64,000 nucleotides of DNA from Abyssicoccus albus (GTDB lineage: Bacteria; Bacillota; Bacilli; Staphylococcales; Abyssicoccaceae). The translations under genes were made by a program, and so were the position numbers. The notes below the pieces were generated by a model, which saw only the letters and a program-made list of their open reading frames with translations, ran no database searches and was not told where the DNA came from. The stretch covers positions 178,156 through 242,155 of the forward strand of contig NZ_RKRK01000002.1 of assembly GCF_003815035.1 (NCBI RefSeq). Direction: 5' to 3'. Of the stretch, positions 18,809 through 28,722 are shown piece after piece; positions within the stretch are counted from its first letter, which is position 1, and each line of letters opens with the position of its first letter.

Positions 18809-21800
18809 TACACCACAATGGACTGAAGATCAATTGAGAGCAATTGAAGCGAAAGATAGTGATATATTAATTGCAGCGGCCGCCGGTAGTGGTAAAACAA
18901 CGGTATTAGTTGAACGCATTATGCAGAAAATATTAAATGATAGTATATCCATCGATGAATTGATGATTGTTACATTTACGAATGCAAGTGCGAAAGATAT
19001 GTCCTTAAAAATAGAAAAGGCGATACACAAATATCTAAAAGCGGACCCGAAAAATGAACATTTACTGTCTCAACTGTCGAAGCTACAAGATGCACATATA
19101 TCAACGATTCATAGTTTTTGCTTGAAATTAATTCAAACTTATTATTATTTAATTGATTTGGACCCGAATTTTCAAACCGCAGATTCAAACGAAGTAAAAT
19201 TATTACTGAATGATTCGATTGACACAGTGTTGAATGATATCTCAGGTGATGCATTAGAGGTTGATGAATTGACGAAATTCTTATCTATGCTCAACATATA
19301 TGCAAATGAAGAAACATTATATAAAATCATCATCAATGGTTATTACCATTACATTGCAAAACCTGATTATGATGAAGTCATTGAACAAGAAATTGAGATT
19401 TTACAACATCAGCCAGAGGCATATATTAAACAACAATTAGAAATTGTGAACAATGATTTAAATGGGCAATTTAGCATATTGTTTAGATTGTTTAATCAAT
19501 TTTCACAGTTATTAATGGATAAGCAGCTTGATGTATGTCAGCACACTGTAAATGTTGAAGAAAGCCCGTTTAAATTAACAGACGCATTTATTTCAAAATA
19601 TGAAAGAAATGTATCGATGATTCAACGGATGTTTATGCTTTATCAACATAACGAATTGGACTATAAAACGGTGAATCAATATTTTATTGATATTACTTTA
19701 AGAGATTTCACAATTACAATCTCCAAGAAAATGACCGAATCAGAAGAAGGTCTGGCAGTCAAAGAGGCTTATGGGCTTTATAAAGAACAATTAAAACAAA
19801 TTGTTGAGCAATTTGCTGCAATAGATTATGACGAACATATCGAATATAGTTATGATGCGATAGATGCACAAATATTTTATCTTAAATTGATTCAAAAGGT
19901 CATCACTCAATATGGTGCATTAAAGCGCAAAAATCAATATATCGACTTCAATGATTATGAACATTTCGCATTGGATATTATTCGTGCACGTCATGGCTTT
20001 GTAGCTGATCATTATAGGCAACAATTTAAAGAAATTATGGTCGATGAATATCAAGATACGAATTTGATGCAAGAAGCGATTATAAATGAACTTAAAAGGT
20101 ATGAACCTTATAGTAATGTCTTTATGGTTGGTGATGTGAAGCAATCAATATATCGTTTTAGACAAGCAGAACCACAATTATTTATTGATAAATTCAATAA
20201 ATATAAAGAAGATATCGATGGACAGTTGATCACATTGTCGAAAAACTTCCGTTCAAATAAAATGGTATTGGATTTTACGAATATGTTCTTTGAAGCGGTG
20301 ATGGATTCGTCGGTTGGTGAAATCAACTATGATGATGACCAGAAATTATACTTTGGAAAGGGGCAATCTTCAATCGAAGATCAGCCTGTTGTGTTAAATA
20401 TAATCACTGAGAATGAACAAGAACAAGTTGAGTACGATGAGATTGTGGAACTCGAGGCACACTTTATCGCTCAAAACATTATTGATAAAATCAAAGCGTC
20501 AAATGGTGAATTGAGTTATCGAGATTTTGCAATCATACATCGTAAGAATAAAGATATAAATACGTATAAACGTATAATGAGTGAGTATAACTTACCGTTC
20601 TATGCTGAAAATGTTTCAGGATATTATGATGCGATCGAAGTCAAATTAGTGATGAGTATATTGAAAGTGATTCATAACCCAATGTACGATATCCCACTGA
20701 TTGGAATACTCAGATCTTATTGCTATTATTTCAATGAAGAAGAATTAGCAATGATACGTATAGATTGTGACCAGAGCAATTCACGATTATCATTTTATGA
20801 GCAGTTACAATACATTTCAACGAGTAATACACACCCATTACAATCAAGATGTAAGCAAGTGTTGGATGATATTGAAAATTTAAGAGCCTACAGTCTGAAA
20901 CATAGTATGAATGAATTGCTTGTCTATATTTATGATTACTATCATTTGATTGAAAAACAAGTTGGACTTCCAAATAGTGAGCAAAGACAAGCTAATTTAC
21001 AAGGACTATTTGAACGGACAAAGCAATTCAATGAAGGACATAACGTTGTGATTATGGATTTTATCCGTTATGTTCAACGATTGCTTGATGACAATATTGA
21101 TATCGGAGAAGTGTCAGTATTACGAGATGATGCAGATGTTGTCAAATTGATGACAGTCCATAAATCTAAAGGGTTAGAATTTGAATATGTTTATTATTGC
21201 CTGAATTACGAAATGATGTCACGGGTTATGGATAATAGAGTGATATTGACTGATGAGACAGGTGTTACAATGCCTGCCTTTAATCAGGAATATCTATATA
21301 CGTTTGAAAGTATTCAATCGAACGCAGCGAAGTTAATTAGAAAGCATCTATCGTATAGTGAGGAGCTCAGATTAATGTATGTTGCGATGACACGTGCAAA
21401 GCAGCAATTAATATTCGTCACGAATGAATCTCTAGATGAGGATGACTTGGATTTAGAATCACATTATCAATATTCAGTGTTGGATCAACGCATTGCATCG
21501 TTTGAGCGATTACAATACAAAAAAGCGAGTGATTTTGTATACGCTGTTTTTGCAGAGCTATATTATCAAGCAAATAAAATTAATCTGAATCACGATATAC
21601 GATATAACATCGAATTTCCTAAAGTTAAAGCTGTTCAACCGTTATTAAAGCAAAATCAAGATCGTGATGACGATATGATCCAAGAGGATGCTTGGTTTGA
21701 GCGTATTGATACACCTTATTCATCGAATCGTTTAAATAAACCGACGAAAATTTCAGTGAGTGATATTAAGGCTACTGAAGGAGATCAAACAGTCAAAACA

Positions 21801-22394
21801 TATGAAATAAATCAATCCACTCAACATGATCAAGTTATATTAAAAAGACCGAAGTTTTTAGCAGAGACAAAACAGTTAACACGTGCAGAGTATGGGACGT
21901 TAATGCATAAAGTGATGCAGCATTTACCATTTAAAGACACGGTTGATGCTAATATGGTCGAATCACTCGTTCGCTCATTAGTTGATGATGGTACAATAAC
22001 AGATGATGAATTTAACATTGTTAATATGAATGAAATTCAAAAATTTTATAATTCTAAACTTTATGACAGAATTTTGAATGCGAATGAAGTGATTGAAGAG
22101 TTACCATTCATCGTCAATCGAAGTCATATTAATGAGTCGATAGATTATCCACAGCTTGAACAAGGAATGGTTGACGTCCTGCTTGTGTTCGATGACCATT
22201 ATGAGATTATTGATTATAAGACAGATTCAGTTCAAACAAATCGAATGAAAGATAACTTGGAATCAATATTGAAAGAACGTTACACAACTCAACTGGTTCA
22301 GTATAAATTGGCATTACAATCTATACTAAAAAAACGAGTGGATGCTTATGTTTATCATTTTAGTGGAGTAGAGGTTGAAATCAATGGAGAATAA
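18801..22394 (+). CDS. addA: ATP-dependent helicase/nuclease subunit A (AddA/RexA)
   Basis: A 1197-residue UvrD/Rep-family 3'-5' helicase with a C-terminal RecB nuclease domain. Walker A AAAGSGKTTVL near residue 30, motif II VDEYQDTN near 415, motif V-like VHKSKGLEFEYVYY near 790 and motif VI YVAMTRAKQQL near 860 are intact, as is the nuclease signature YEIIDYKTDS near 1138. It pairs with AddB as the Gram-positive counterpart of RecBCD. Translation is coupled to addB by an 8-bp overlap. S. aureus RexA is 1217 residues. The next gene begins within its last codons. Confidence 0.96.
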   Translation: MSNTPQWTEDQLRAIEAKDSDILIAAAAGSGKTTVLVERIMQKILNDSISIDELMIVTFTNASAKDMSLKIEKAIHKYLKADPKNEHLLSQLSKLQDAHISTIHSFCLKLIQTYYYLIDLDPNFQTADSNEVKLLLNDSIDTVLNDISGDALEVDELTKFLSMLNIYANEETLYKIIINGYYHYIAKPDYDEVIEQEIEILQHQPEAYIKQQLEIVNNDLNGQFSILFRLFNQFSQLLMDKQLDVCQHTVNVEESPFKLTDAFISKYERNVSMIQRMFMLYQHNELDYKTVNQYFIDITLRDFTITISKKMTESEEGLAVKEAYGLYKEQLKQIVEQFAAIDYDEHIEYSYDAIDAQIFYLKLIQKVITQYGALKRKNQYIDFNDYEHFALDIIRARHGFVADHYRQQFKEIMVDEYQDTNLMQEAIINELKRYEPYSNVFMVGDVKQSIYRFRQAEPQLFIDKFNKYKEDIDGQLITLSKNFRSNKMVLDFTNMFFEAVMDSSVGEINYDDDQKLYFGKGQSSIEDQPVVLNIITENEQEQVEYDEIVELEAHFIAQNIIDKIKASNGELSYRDFAIIHRKNKDINTYKRIMSEYNLPFYAENVSGYYDAIEVKLVMSILKVIHNPMYDIPLIGILRSYCYYFNEEELAMIRIDCDQSNSRLSFYEQLQYISTSNTHPLQSRCKQVLDDIENLRAYSLKHSMNELLVYIYDYYHLIEKQVGLPNSEQRQANLQGLFERTKQFNEGHNVVIMDFIRYVQRLLDDNIDIGEVSVLRDDADVVKLMTVHKSKGLEFEYVYYCLNYEMMSRVMDNRVILTDETGVTMPAFNQEYLYTFESIQSNAAKLIRKHLSYSEELRLMYVAMTRAKQQLIFVTNESLDEDDLDLESHYQYSVLDQRIASFERLQYKKASDFVYAVFAELYYQANKINLNHDIRYNIEFPKVKAVQPLLKQNQDRDDDMIQEDAWFERIDTPYSSNRLNKPTKISVSDIKATEGDQTVKTYEINQSTQHDQVILKRPKFLAETKQLTRAEYGTLMHKVMQHLPFKDTVDANMVESLVRSLVDDGTITDDEFNIVNMNEIQKFYNSKLYDRILNANEVIEELPFIVNRSHINESIDYPQLEQGMVDVLLVFDDHYEIIDYKTDSVQTNRMKDNLESILKERYTTQLVQYKLALQSILKKRVDAYVYHFSGVEVEINGE

Positions 22395-23508
22395 ACGGGA
22401 AAGAATTCATTTACTAGATATATTGAGAGGTATTAGTTTATTTGGTATTTTATTAATGAATGGGGTTGCAATGAGCGCACCCCTCCATTTCACAAATCCA
22501 TTCCAATTTTATTCGGGCTTAGATGATATATTGTATGACGTGAGTGCAATCATCATCAACGGATCATTCTATCCAATCTTTGCATTTTTATTTGGATGTA
22601 CATTTTATATTATTTATAAGAACGCCGTAAATAAAGGACAAAATGGACAACTTAAGTTATTGAAAAGAGTAGTGATTTTATTATTATTCGGGATAATTCA
22701 TAGTGTATTTTTATTTTATGGTGATATTCTCGTAGATTATGCTATATGTGGGCTATTGTTATTATTAATTATTCGATTAAGAGCAAAGATACAACTCATC
22801 ATATCTATTGCATTACTATCAATTAATTTGATGTGTACTCTACTGTTTTCATGGCTATTGTCGTTAACAGTAGAGAATGATATTTATACATCGATGGAAG
22901 ATATCGAATCGAGTACGAGAAGCTATGATCAAGGACAGTTCATTGATATTATTCAAGAGAATATTAATTTCTTTCTCACATTCAGATTACTCAATATTTT
23001 CACAGCCGATTTATTCGGCATATTGCCAATCATGATTTTAGGTATACTGTTTATACGCCATCAGTTGTATAAGTCACAATGGTTAGACAAACATCTACTA
23101 TGGATTATACCTATTTTACTTGGTGTTGGATTAGCTATAAAGGCTTTACCAGTCATCACTAATGGTTCTTTGAGTAGTCAATTAATTGCATCATTCGGTG
23201 GCTATCTCGTTGCATTTGGTTATATAGGACTGATTATGAAATTAATGAAGCAACGATTCATACAATTATTCATGAAACCATTCCAATATATTGGGCGATT
23301 TAGTTTGACGACATATATCACACAAAGCATTGCACTTGTAATTATGTATTATAGTATTGGCTTTGGGTTATATGGTGACCTAGGACTGACAGAAATTTAT
23401 CCACTATTAATCACAATATTTGTTGTCCAACTCATCATCGTTATGGTCTATCGTAAATTTTTTAAATACGGACCACTTGAATGGATATGGCGTAAAGCAA
23501 CAGGATAG
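22384..23508 (+). CDS. DUF418 (YeiB-type) membrane protein
   Basis: A 374-residue polytopic membrane protein with about nine hydrophobic segments. The N-terminal motif RIHLLDILRGISLFGILLMN is the DUF418/YeiB hallmark and the C-terminal part contains FQYIGRFSLTTYITQS and PLEWIWRKAT, also typical. These proteins are related to acyltransferase-3 membrane domains but their substrate is unknown. The ATG at 22384 is preferred to an upstream TTG because AGAGG is correctly spaced; it overlaps addA by 11 bp, implying read-through from the addBA operon. In S. aureus a different gene follows rexA, so this neighbour varies. Confidence 0.85.
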   Translation: MENKRERIHLLDILRGISLFGILLMNGVAMSAPLHFTNPFQFYSGLDDILYDVSAIIINGSFYPIFAFLFGCTFYIIYKNAVNKGQNGQLKLLKRVVILLLFGIIHSVFLFYGDILVDYAICGLLLLLIIRLRAKIQLIISIALLSINLMCTLLFSWLLSLTVENDIYTSMEDIESSTRSYDQGQFIDIIQENINFFLTFRLLNIFTADLFGILPIMILGILFIRHQLYKSQWLDKHLLWIIPILLGVGLAIKALPVITNGSLSSQLIASFGGYLVAFGYIGLIMKLMKQRFIQLFMKPFQYIGRFSLTTYITQSIALVIMYYSIGFGLYGDLGLTEIYPLLITIFVVQLIIVMVYRKFFKYGPLEWIWRKATG

Positions 23509-23568
23509 TTATTTAAATCAAACCATGATACAATGAAATTTGTATTATTGAAAAAGGAGTGAAATTAA

Positions 23569-23943
23569 ATGCTACATGCGCATATTACAGCTTGGGTTAT
23601 TGGAGTGATATTATTTTTAATCGCATACAATAACATCTCAGATCAACAAGGACCAACACCACAATACAAAGTATTACATATGGTGTTACGAGTATTTTAT
23701 GTGATCATTATCGTTACAGGTATCGTCTTATTTATGGATGCAATGGGTATTGATGGAATGATGTACGGTATTAAGTTTTTACTTGGTATTATAACAATTG
23801 GATTAATGGAAATGACATTAATTAAGAAGAAAAAAGCGAAAAAATCACGTGGTTTCTTTATCGGTTCAATCGTTGCATTAATATTAACGATTGCATTAGG
23901 TTTACACTTGCCTATGGAAGCAATCATGGCAATTTTCAAGTAA
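23569..23943 (+). CDS. yisL: YisL family (UPF0344) membrane protein
   Basis: A 124-residue protein with four transmembrane helices, starting HAHITAWVIGVILFLIAYN and containing YKVLHMVLRVFYVIIIVTG, both characteristic of the UPF0344/YisL (DUF1516) family. Function is unknown. AAAGGAGTG precedes the ATG and a strong terminator follows the stop codon. Staphylococcal UPF0344 genes occupy the same neighbourhood. Confidence 0.88.
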   Translation: MLHAHITAWVIGVILFLIAYNNISDQQGPTPQYKVLHMVLRVFYVIIIVTGIVLFMDAMGIDGMMYGIKFLLGIITIGLMEMTLIKKKKAKKSRGFFIGSIVALILTIALGLHLPMEAIMAIFK

Positions 23944-23958
23944 TTTATTTTGATTTTT

Positions 23959-23990
23959 AGACTACATCATGATGATGTAGTCTTTTTTGA
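23959..23990 (+). terminator. Rho-independent terminator after yisL
   Basis: Eleven-bp stem AGACTACATCA / TGATGTAGTCT with a 3-base loop, followed by TTTTTT. Confidence 0.93.
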
Positions 23991-24096
23991 TTGGTGAGTG
24001 CCAGATAATAAGGATAGAGATGAGACTGGCAACTTAAAATATTATATTCCCATTTAGTCGAATATAATGATTGTCATGACTTTGACATGTGTATGG

Positions 24097-24126
24097 TTGA
24101 ACTCATATCAATAATTCAATTATAAT
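24097..24126 (+). promoter_or_regulatory. Candidate sigma-A promoter of the GH13-like gene
   Basis: TTGAAC (24097-24102), 18-bp spacer, TATAAT (24121-24126); a second TATAAT follows nine bases later. The rest of 23991-24096 shows only a weak imperfect inverted repeat (GCCAG / CTGGC) and no gene. Confidence 0.5.
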
Positions 24127-24156
24127 GGGTATAATATAGTTGTGGAGGATACCTTT

Positions 24157-25554
24157 ATGCGGAAACTGATCATCGGTGTATTGATTTTAAGTAGTTTATT
24201 CACTACGCCAAATTACAAAGCTTTAGCAAGTGAACAACATAATGAAACACCAGATAGAGTTTATAGTATAATCGTCGATCGATTTAGCAATGGTGATTCA
24301 CAAAATGATATGCATATTTCTAATGATGAAGACGATCATCTACCGTATGGTGGAGATTATGTAGGGATCATTGATAAATTAGACTATATCAAAGACATGG
24401 GGTTTAATGCAATTCAATTATCAAATGTGTTTGACCATGAAGATACAGATTATTTAGGGTATAAAGAAGTTGATTATGGGACGTTAGAGCCTATGTTTGG
24501 GACAGAGGATGAATTCAAACAACTGATCAAAGCTGCTCATGATAGAGAGATGAAAGTCATAATTGATATACCAATGACAGCGAACGATCAGTATTCGGGT
24601 CAATCGATTGAAATGGATGGTCTTGTTGCTGATTATTATGGTGATACTGAATTTATAGACTTTACTAAGGAGCAAAATAAAAAACAATATCAATCGATGT
24701 TGAATGAATTTGTTGAACAATATAATGTTGATGGATTATCGATGTATACTCATCAATCCGTTGATGCAAATGAAATTCTCCCTTCTAATGTGACGACATA
24801 TGCTTTTGAAACGGTTGGAAAATCAACTAACTTTGACCATGTTCAACAGCCGCATAAAACGAAAACATTGCAACAATCATTTAAAACAATAAACCAACCG
24901 ATAGAATCATATAGTAATGATAAACATGAAATTCTTGCTGCTGATACGTGGTTTACAGAACGATTTACTCATTTCGCAGCGAGTGAAAATATGTTTCCAC
25001 CGCAGCGTATAAAGCAATTATCGGATTATATGATGATGCATAATGGACCGGTGTTTTTTAATTATGGAACAGAAATTGCCTTAAATGGAGAAGAACTTCC
25101 AACAATACATCGATTAATGAACTTTAGAACGGATGCTGAGATTATTGATCATATTACTCATTTCATGACGACTTTAAAAGATCATCAAGTCGTTTATCGT
25201 AGTGATAAGCAATTGATTAAAAAAGGCGAAGGTTACTTATTAACTTCTATTAAGACTGACGACGTACCATTTGTTTATTACATTAATAATACGGATAAAA
25301 CGTTAGATCAACGCATTACTTCTGTATCACAAGATAAAATGCTACGAGGACTTCTGATTGGAGACAATGTATATCCTAAGGAAGAAGAACATGAACTCAT
25401 ATTAAATCGTGAAGAGTCTGAACTATATGCAACGATTGACGTTCAACCAATGAATTGGGGATATTTGATTGCAGCGTTTATTATATTTATAGGATTTGGG
25501 ATTTTCGTATTTATCTTGACGAAACGAACTAAAAAGAATCAAGGCAACCACTAA
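24157..25554 (+). CDS. Membrane-anchored GH13 alpha-amylase-like protein, catalytic residues lost
   Basis: A 465-residue exported protein: signal peptide (residues 1-25, ending KALA), a GH13-type barrel starting DRVYSIIVDRFSNGD, and one C-terminal transmembrane helix followed by a basic tail. Fold markers remain (YGGDYVGIIDKLDYIKDMGF, GPVFFNYGTEIALNG). Catalytic regions are degraded. Region I reads D137-IPMTAND instead of ending in Asn-His, and region II reads DGLSMYTHQ, with the usual Arg and nucleophile Asp replaced by Ser195 and Tyr197; no region IV His-Asp pair is seen. It is therefore probably not a glycosidase but a surface carbohydrate-binding or scaffold protein. The ATG at 24157 has GGAGG upstream; an earlier ATG does not. 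Confidence 0.85.
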   Translation: MRKLIIGVLILSSLFTTPNYKALASEQHNETPDRVYSIIVDRFSNGDSQNDMHISNDEDDHLPYGGDYVGIIDKLDYIKDMGFNAIQLSNVFDHEDTDYLGYKEVDYGTLEPMFGTEDEFKQLIKAAHDREMKVIIDIPMTANDQYSGQSIEMDGLVADYYGDTEFIDFTKEQNKKQYQSMLNEFVEQYNVDGLSMYTHQSVDANEILPSNVTTYAFETVGKSTNFDHVQQPHKTKTLQQSFKTINQPIESYSNDKHEILAADTWFTERFTHFAASENMFPPQRIKQLSDYMMMHNGPVFFNYGTEIALNGEELPTIHRLMNFRTDAEIIDHITHFMTTLKDHQVVYRSDKQLIKKGEGYLLTSIKTDDVPFVYYINNTDKTLDQRITSVSQDKMLRGLLIGDNVYPKEEEHELILNREESELYATIDVQPMNWGYLIAAFIIFIGFGIFVFILTKRTKKNQGNH

Positions 25555-25574
25555 GTTTAGTGGTTGCCTTGATT
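25537..25574. terminator. Bidirectional terminator overlapping two convergent stop codons
   Basis: A perfect 18-bp stem (25537-25554 and 25557-25574) with a 2-base centre. The stop codon of the GH13-like gene is the last triplet of the left arm and the cdr stop begins on the last base of the right arm. Confidence 0.9.
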
Positions 25575-26908
25575 TATTTCTTAAATGCATTGATTGCTTT
25601 ATATCCAATCATATTTATTATAGATTTAGGACTTGCGTATGGTGGTGAATATGTAGGTTCGATATTGATGAAGTCTTCAACAACCATCTGATTCATCATC
25701 GACATTGTGATTAAATCAATATACTTACTGACATCACGTCCACCGATTGCTGAAGCTCTGGCAACTTGATGGGTAGATGGATCGATATAAACAATGATTT
25801 GAATTTTTTCTTTATCTGGCATATAACCTGCTCGATCATAACCTGAATGTTCTATCTTAATGTATTCATCCGTTAATTCTGATTCTTTCAAACCGACAGT
25901 AGCAATCGTTAAATCAAACAGTCGAATAATGGATGCACTATATACACCTTGAGAAGGTTTATCTATCTTTGTATTTGTAATGTGATGTGCGATGGTCGTT
26001 GCATCTCGGTGTGTGATCCATGCTAATGGTAAGTGAATCGGTTGATTATCTATCGCACGTCTTGTCATGATCGCATCTCCTAATGCATATACATTATCGA
26101 CAGACGTTTGATTTAATGCGTTGACTTTAATAAATTTGTCATCTATTAAATCAATCTGACTCGATTGAATAAACTGAGTTGATGGTGTTATACCAATTGC
26201 AGTAATAACTAAGTCAGATAAAATTGTTTGTCCATTGTTTAATATTACTTGATGTGCATCGATCTGATCGACTTCACAATGTTCATACAGCTTAATATCA
26301 TTAGATAATAAAGTATCTCTTAAGTCATCATTGAATTGTCTATCTACAGCTTTGTAATATTGATCACTTCGATTGATGATAGAAACATTTAATCCTCTTT
26401 CTTTCAAGTTCTCTGCTGCTTCTAAAGCAATGTAACCAGCCCCAATAATGGTCACGTTTTGAATATCATGTGTCTTAATCGATGATTCGATATCTTCAAG
26501 TTGTTCAATATTATGAAGGACGAATTGCCGGTGCTGACCTCTCACTTCTAAGCGCTTAGCATGAGCACCTGGTGATAAAATCAAAAAATCGTAAGTGTCT
26601 GTCGTTTGTTCGTTGTGTTCATCCTTTATTGTAATTTTATTGACCTTTGTGTCAATATTTATGACTTCATGATTTAAGTGAACTTTGATGTTTCTTTTGT
26701 TGTCGAATTCATCCACTGACGCTGCATATAATGATTCAATGTCTTCAACTTCATGACTTAAATGATATGGTAAGCCACAGTTTGCAAAACTAAAGGATGG
26801 TCGTTTTTCGTAAATGACAATGTCGCATTGATCATCTAAACGTCTAATCTGGCTTGCTACAGTCGCACCACCTGCAACACCACCAATGATAATGATACGC
26901 TTATTCAT
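25574..26908 (-). CDS. cdr: Coenzyme A disulfide reductase
   Basis: A 444-residue FAD- and NADPH-dependent flavoprotein that keeps CoA reduced; staphylococci use CoA as a main low-molecular-weight thiol. FAD-binding IIIGGVAGGATVASQIRRLD starts at residue 6 and the single catalytic cysteine is Cys44 in FANCGLPYHLS, the one-cysteine active site that separates Cdr from two-cysteine disulfide reductases. The NAD(P)-binding GAGYIALEAAENLKERG is near residue 155 and the second FAD motif YALGDAI near 272. It overlaps degV by 8 bp, and GGAGTTAG lies upstream. S. aureus Cdr is 438 residues. Confidence 0.94.
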   Translation of the reverse strand: MNKRIIIIGGVAGGATVASQIRRLDDQCDIVIYEKRPSFSFANCGLPYHLSHEVEDIESLYAASVDEFDNKRNIKVHLNHEVINIDTKVNKITIKDEHNEQTTDTYDFLILSPGAHAKRLEVRGQHRQFVLHNIEQLEDIESSIKTHDIQNVTIIGAGYIALEAAENLKERGLNVSIINRSDQYYKAVDRQFNDDLRDTLLSNDIKLYEHCEVDQIDAHQVILNNGQTILSDLVITAIGITPSTQFIQSSQIDLIDDKFIKVNALNQTSVDNVYALGDAIMTRRAIDNQPIHLPLAWITHRDATTIAHHITNTKIDKPSQGVYSASIIRLFDLTIATVGLKESELTDEYIKIEHSGYDRAGYMPDKEKIQIIVYIDPSTHQVARASAIGGRDVSKYIDLITMSMMNQMVVEDFINIEPTYSPPYASPKSIINMIGYKAINAFKK

Positions 26909-27761
26909 CGTCTAACTCCTTGAAGAAAAATAGTGTGAAGCAACCCATTCCAGTATGACAACCGATGATTGGTCCGATATTGTAAATATCGATTTCAGCA
27001 TCGGGTCTAATATTTAAAAGTTCTTGCTTCAACGTTTCGGCAGATTCAATGGCATCTGCGTGACAGATTGCGATATGTTTTTTTACAGATGATTGTGCTT
27101 GTTTATCAAAGTGGTTGACCATACTTTTAATTAGTTTCTTCGTACCACGATGCTTTTCAAATGGTACAAGCTTGCCATTTTCAACATGAAGGAGTGGTTT
27201 GATGTTCATCACACTACCTAAAAATGCTGACCCCTTAGATAATCGGCCACCTTGTGCTAAATGATGTAAATCATCGACTGTAAAGTAATGTATAATATTT
27301 TCTATATCGCGTTGAATCGCGGATAATATATCGTCAAGGTGATTATAATGATTATTATGATCAATTGCACGATTTACAATCAGACCTTGTCCCATACTTG
27401 CAGCGTGTGTATCAACAATTGTTAAGTTAAAGTCTGGATAATTATTTAACACATCATCATATATTAATTTAGCCGTTTGATAAGTCCCGCTTAATTCACT
27501 ACTAAAGCATATATATATTGCGTCTTCACCAGTTTTTGCAACTTTAGTAAAAGCATTAAGTAGTTGTTCAGGAGATGCTTGTTGTGTTTTAACATTTCTC
27601 TTATCTTTTATAGCCTGTAAGACACCATCTGTCGTAATGTCATGTTGATCTGTATAAGTTTCTCCATCAATCGTCAACGTGAAGGGAATGAATTCAACAT
27701 TATGAGCTTGTAAATAATCGACTGATAAATCAGCACCTGAGTCAGTAATGAGTCTTACCAT
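26901..27761 (-). CDS. DegV family fatty-acid-binding protein
   Basis: A 286-residue protein with the DegV fold. LITDSGADLSVDYLQAHNVE at the N-terminus, FSSELSGTYQTAKLI near residue 95 and HTGMGCFTLFFF at the C-terminus are the family signatures of proteins that bind a single long-chain fatty acid. Some members (FakB1, FakB2) hand the fatty acid to the kinase FakA; I cannot assign this copy to either, as it looks like a third type. GGAGG precedes the ATG. It forms a tight minus-strand set with cof upstream (4-bp gap) and cdr downstream (8-bp overlap). Confidence 0.88.
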   Translation of the reverse strand: MVRLITDSGADLSVDYLQAHNVEFIPFTLTIDGETYTDQHDITTDGVLQAIKDKRNVKTQQASPEQLLNAFTKVAKTGEDAIYICFSSELSGTYQTAKLIYDDVLNNYPDFNLTIVDTHAASMGQGLIVNRAIDHNNHYNHLDDILSAIQRDIENIIHYFTVDDLHHLAQGGRLSKGSAFLGSVMNIKPLLHVENGKLVPFEKHRGTKKLIKSMVNHFDKQAQSSVKKHIAICHADAIESAETLKQELLNIRPDAEIDIYNIGPIIGCHTGMGCFTLFFFKELDDE

Positions 27762-27765
27762 AAAG

Positions 27766-28584
27766 TTATTCCTCCATTTCTAAGTTAAAGTAATCATTCA
27801 AAAAGTGTCCTATCCCATCTTCTTCATTGGATAATGTTGTATGTGTCGCAACAGATTTTAAATCATTTATTCCATTATGCATTGCAACACCAATGTCAGC
27901 ATATTTAATCATTTCTAAGTCGTTATCTTCATCCCCAAATGCTATTGTCTTTACACCATTTAAATCAAGCTTTTCTTTAACATACATAATACCTTGAGCT
28001 TTATTGATTCCTTTTTTAACAAGTTCGATGACTGGAAATGGGTCGCCCCAACGTCTATGTTCAATCGCTTCTGCGTAAATATTCGTCAAGTGCTCTCTAA
28101 TGTCCTTAATATGTCGTTCTTCTGCCTGGATGAGTATACTTGTTGAGTGTTCGTCCATTAATTCAGCAAGATTACCGTGTAAAATCGTAGGGTTACCCAT
28201 ACTAAATTCATCAATCAGTAATGAATCATGGTAGTGTATAAAGACTTGATCTTTAACTTCAGCAACGACATTTTGAATTTTTAAGTCATGTAACTCTTCA
28301 ATGATATCCTTTGCAATTTGCAAATCTAATGTTTCATGGACTGTTTTAAAATATAAATCTGTTGGATGATGAACGAATGCGCCATTAAAGTTGACAACAG
28401 GTGTACTTAAAGAAAGTTCATTGTAATATTTTTCTGTTGCACGATATGGTCTTCCAGTCGCTATCATGAGTATATGTCCTTGAGCTTTAAGCTCTAATAG
28501 TACTTTTTTTGTAAAAGGTAAAATTTCTTTTTGATTTGATAGTAATGTGCCATCTAAATCTAAACAAATTAAATGTTTTTCCAT
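27766..28584 (-). CDS. Cof-type HAD-IIB phosphatase
   Basis: A 272-residue haloacid-dehalogenase hydrolase. Motif I DLDGTLLSNQ (nucleophile Asp9) is at the N-terminus, motif II is in MIATGRPYRATE near residue 42, and motif IV IAFGDEDNDLEMIKYA is near 215. The C2B cap lies between. Cof-type enzymes dephosphorylate sugar phosphates, nucleotides or cofactors; the substrate cannot be read from sequence. GGAGTCAC lies before the ATG. It is first in the cof-degV-cdr operon. Confidence 0.9.
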   Translation of the reverse strand: MEKHLICLDLDGTLLSNQKEILPFTKKVLLELKAQGHILMIATGRPYRATEKYYNELSLSTPVVNFNGAFVHHPTDLYFKTVHETLDLQIAKDIIEELHDLKIQNVVAEVKDQVFIHYHDSLLIDEFSMGNPTILHGNLAELMDEHSTSILIQAEERHIKDIREHLTNIYAEAIEHRRWGDPFPVIELVKKGINKAQGIMYVKEKLDLNGVKTIAFGDEDNDLEMIKYADIGVAMHNGINDLKSVATHTTLSNEEDGIGHFLNDYFNLEMEE

Positions 28585-28722
28585 ATTGTGACTCCAATCA
28601 TCAATTGAATAGTTGAATGTTTAATACAATTTATTTTATCATAAAAGAATTTCAGTTTCTTTTGTTATGGATATGAGTTTGATATAATAAAGTCACGAAT
28701 TGTACGAATGGAGGAGAGAAAT

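Noticed and set aside
23991..24096. Possible riboswitch or small RNA in the yisL to GH13-like gap
   Set aside because: Only a short imperfect inverted repeat with a long loop is present, with no terminator or known aptamer pattern.
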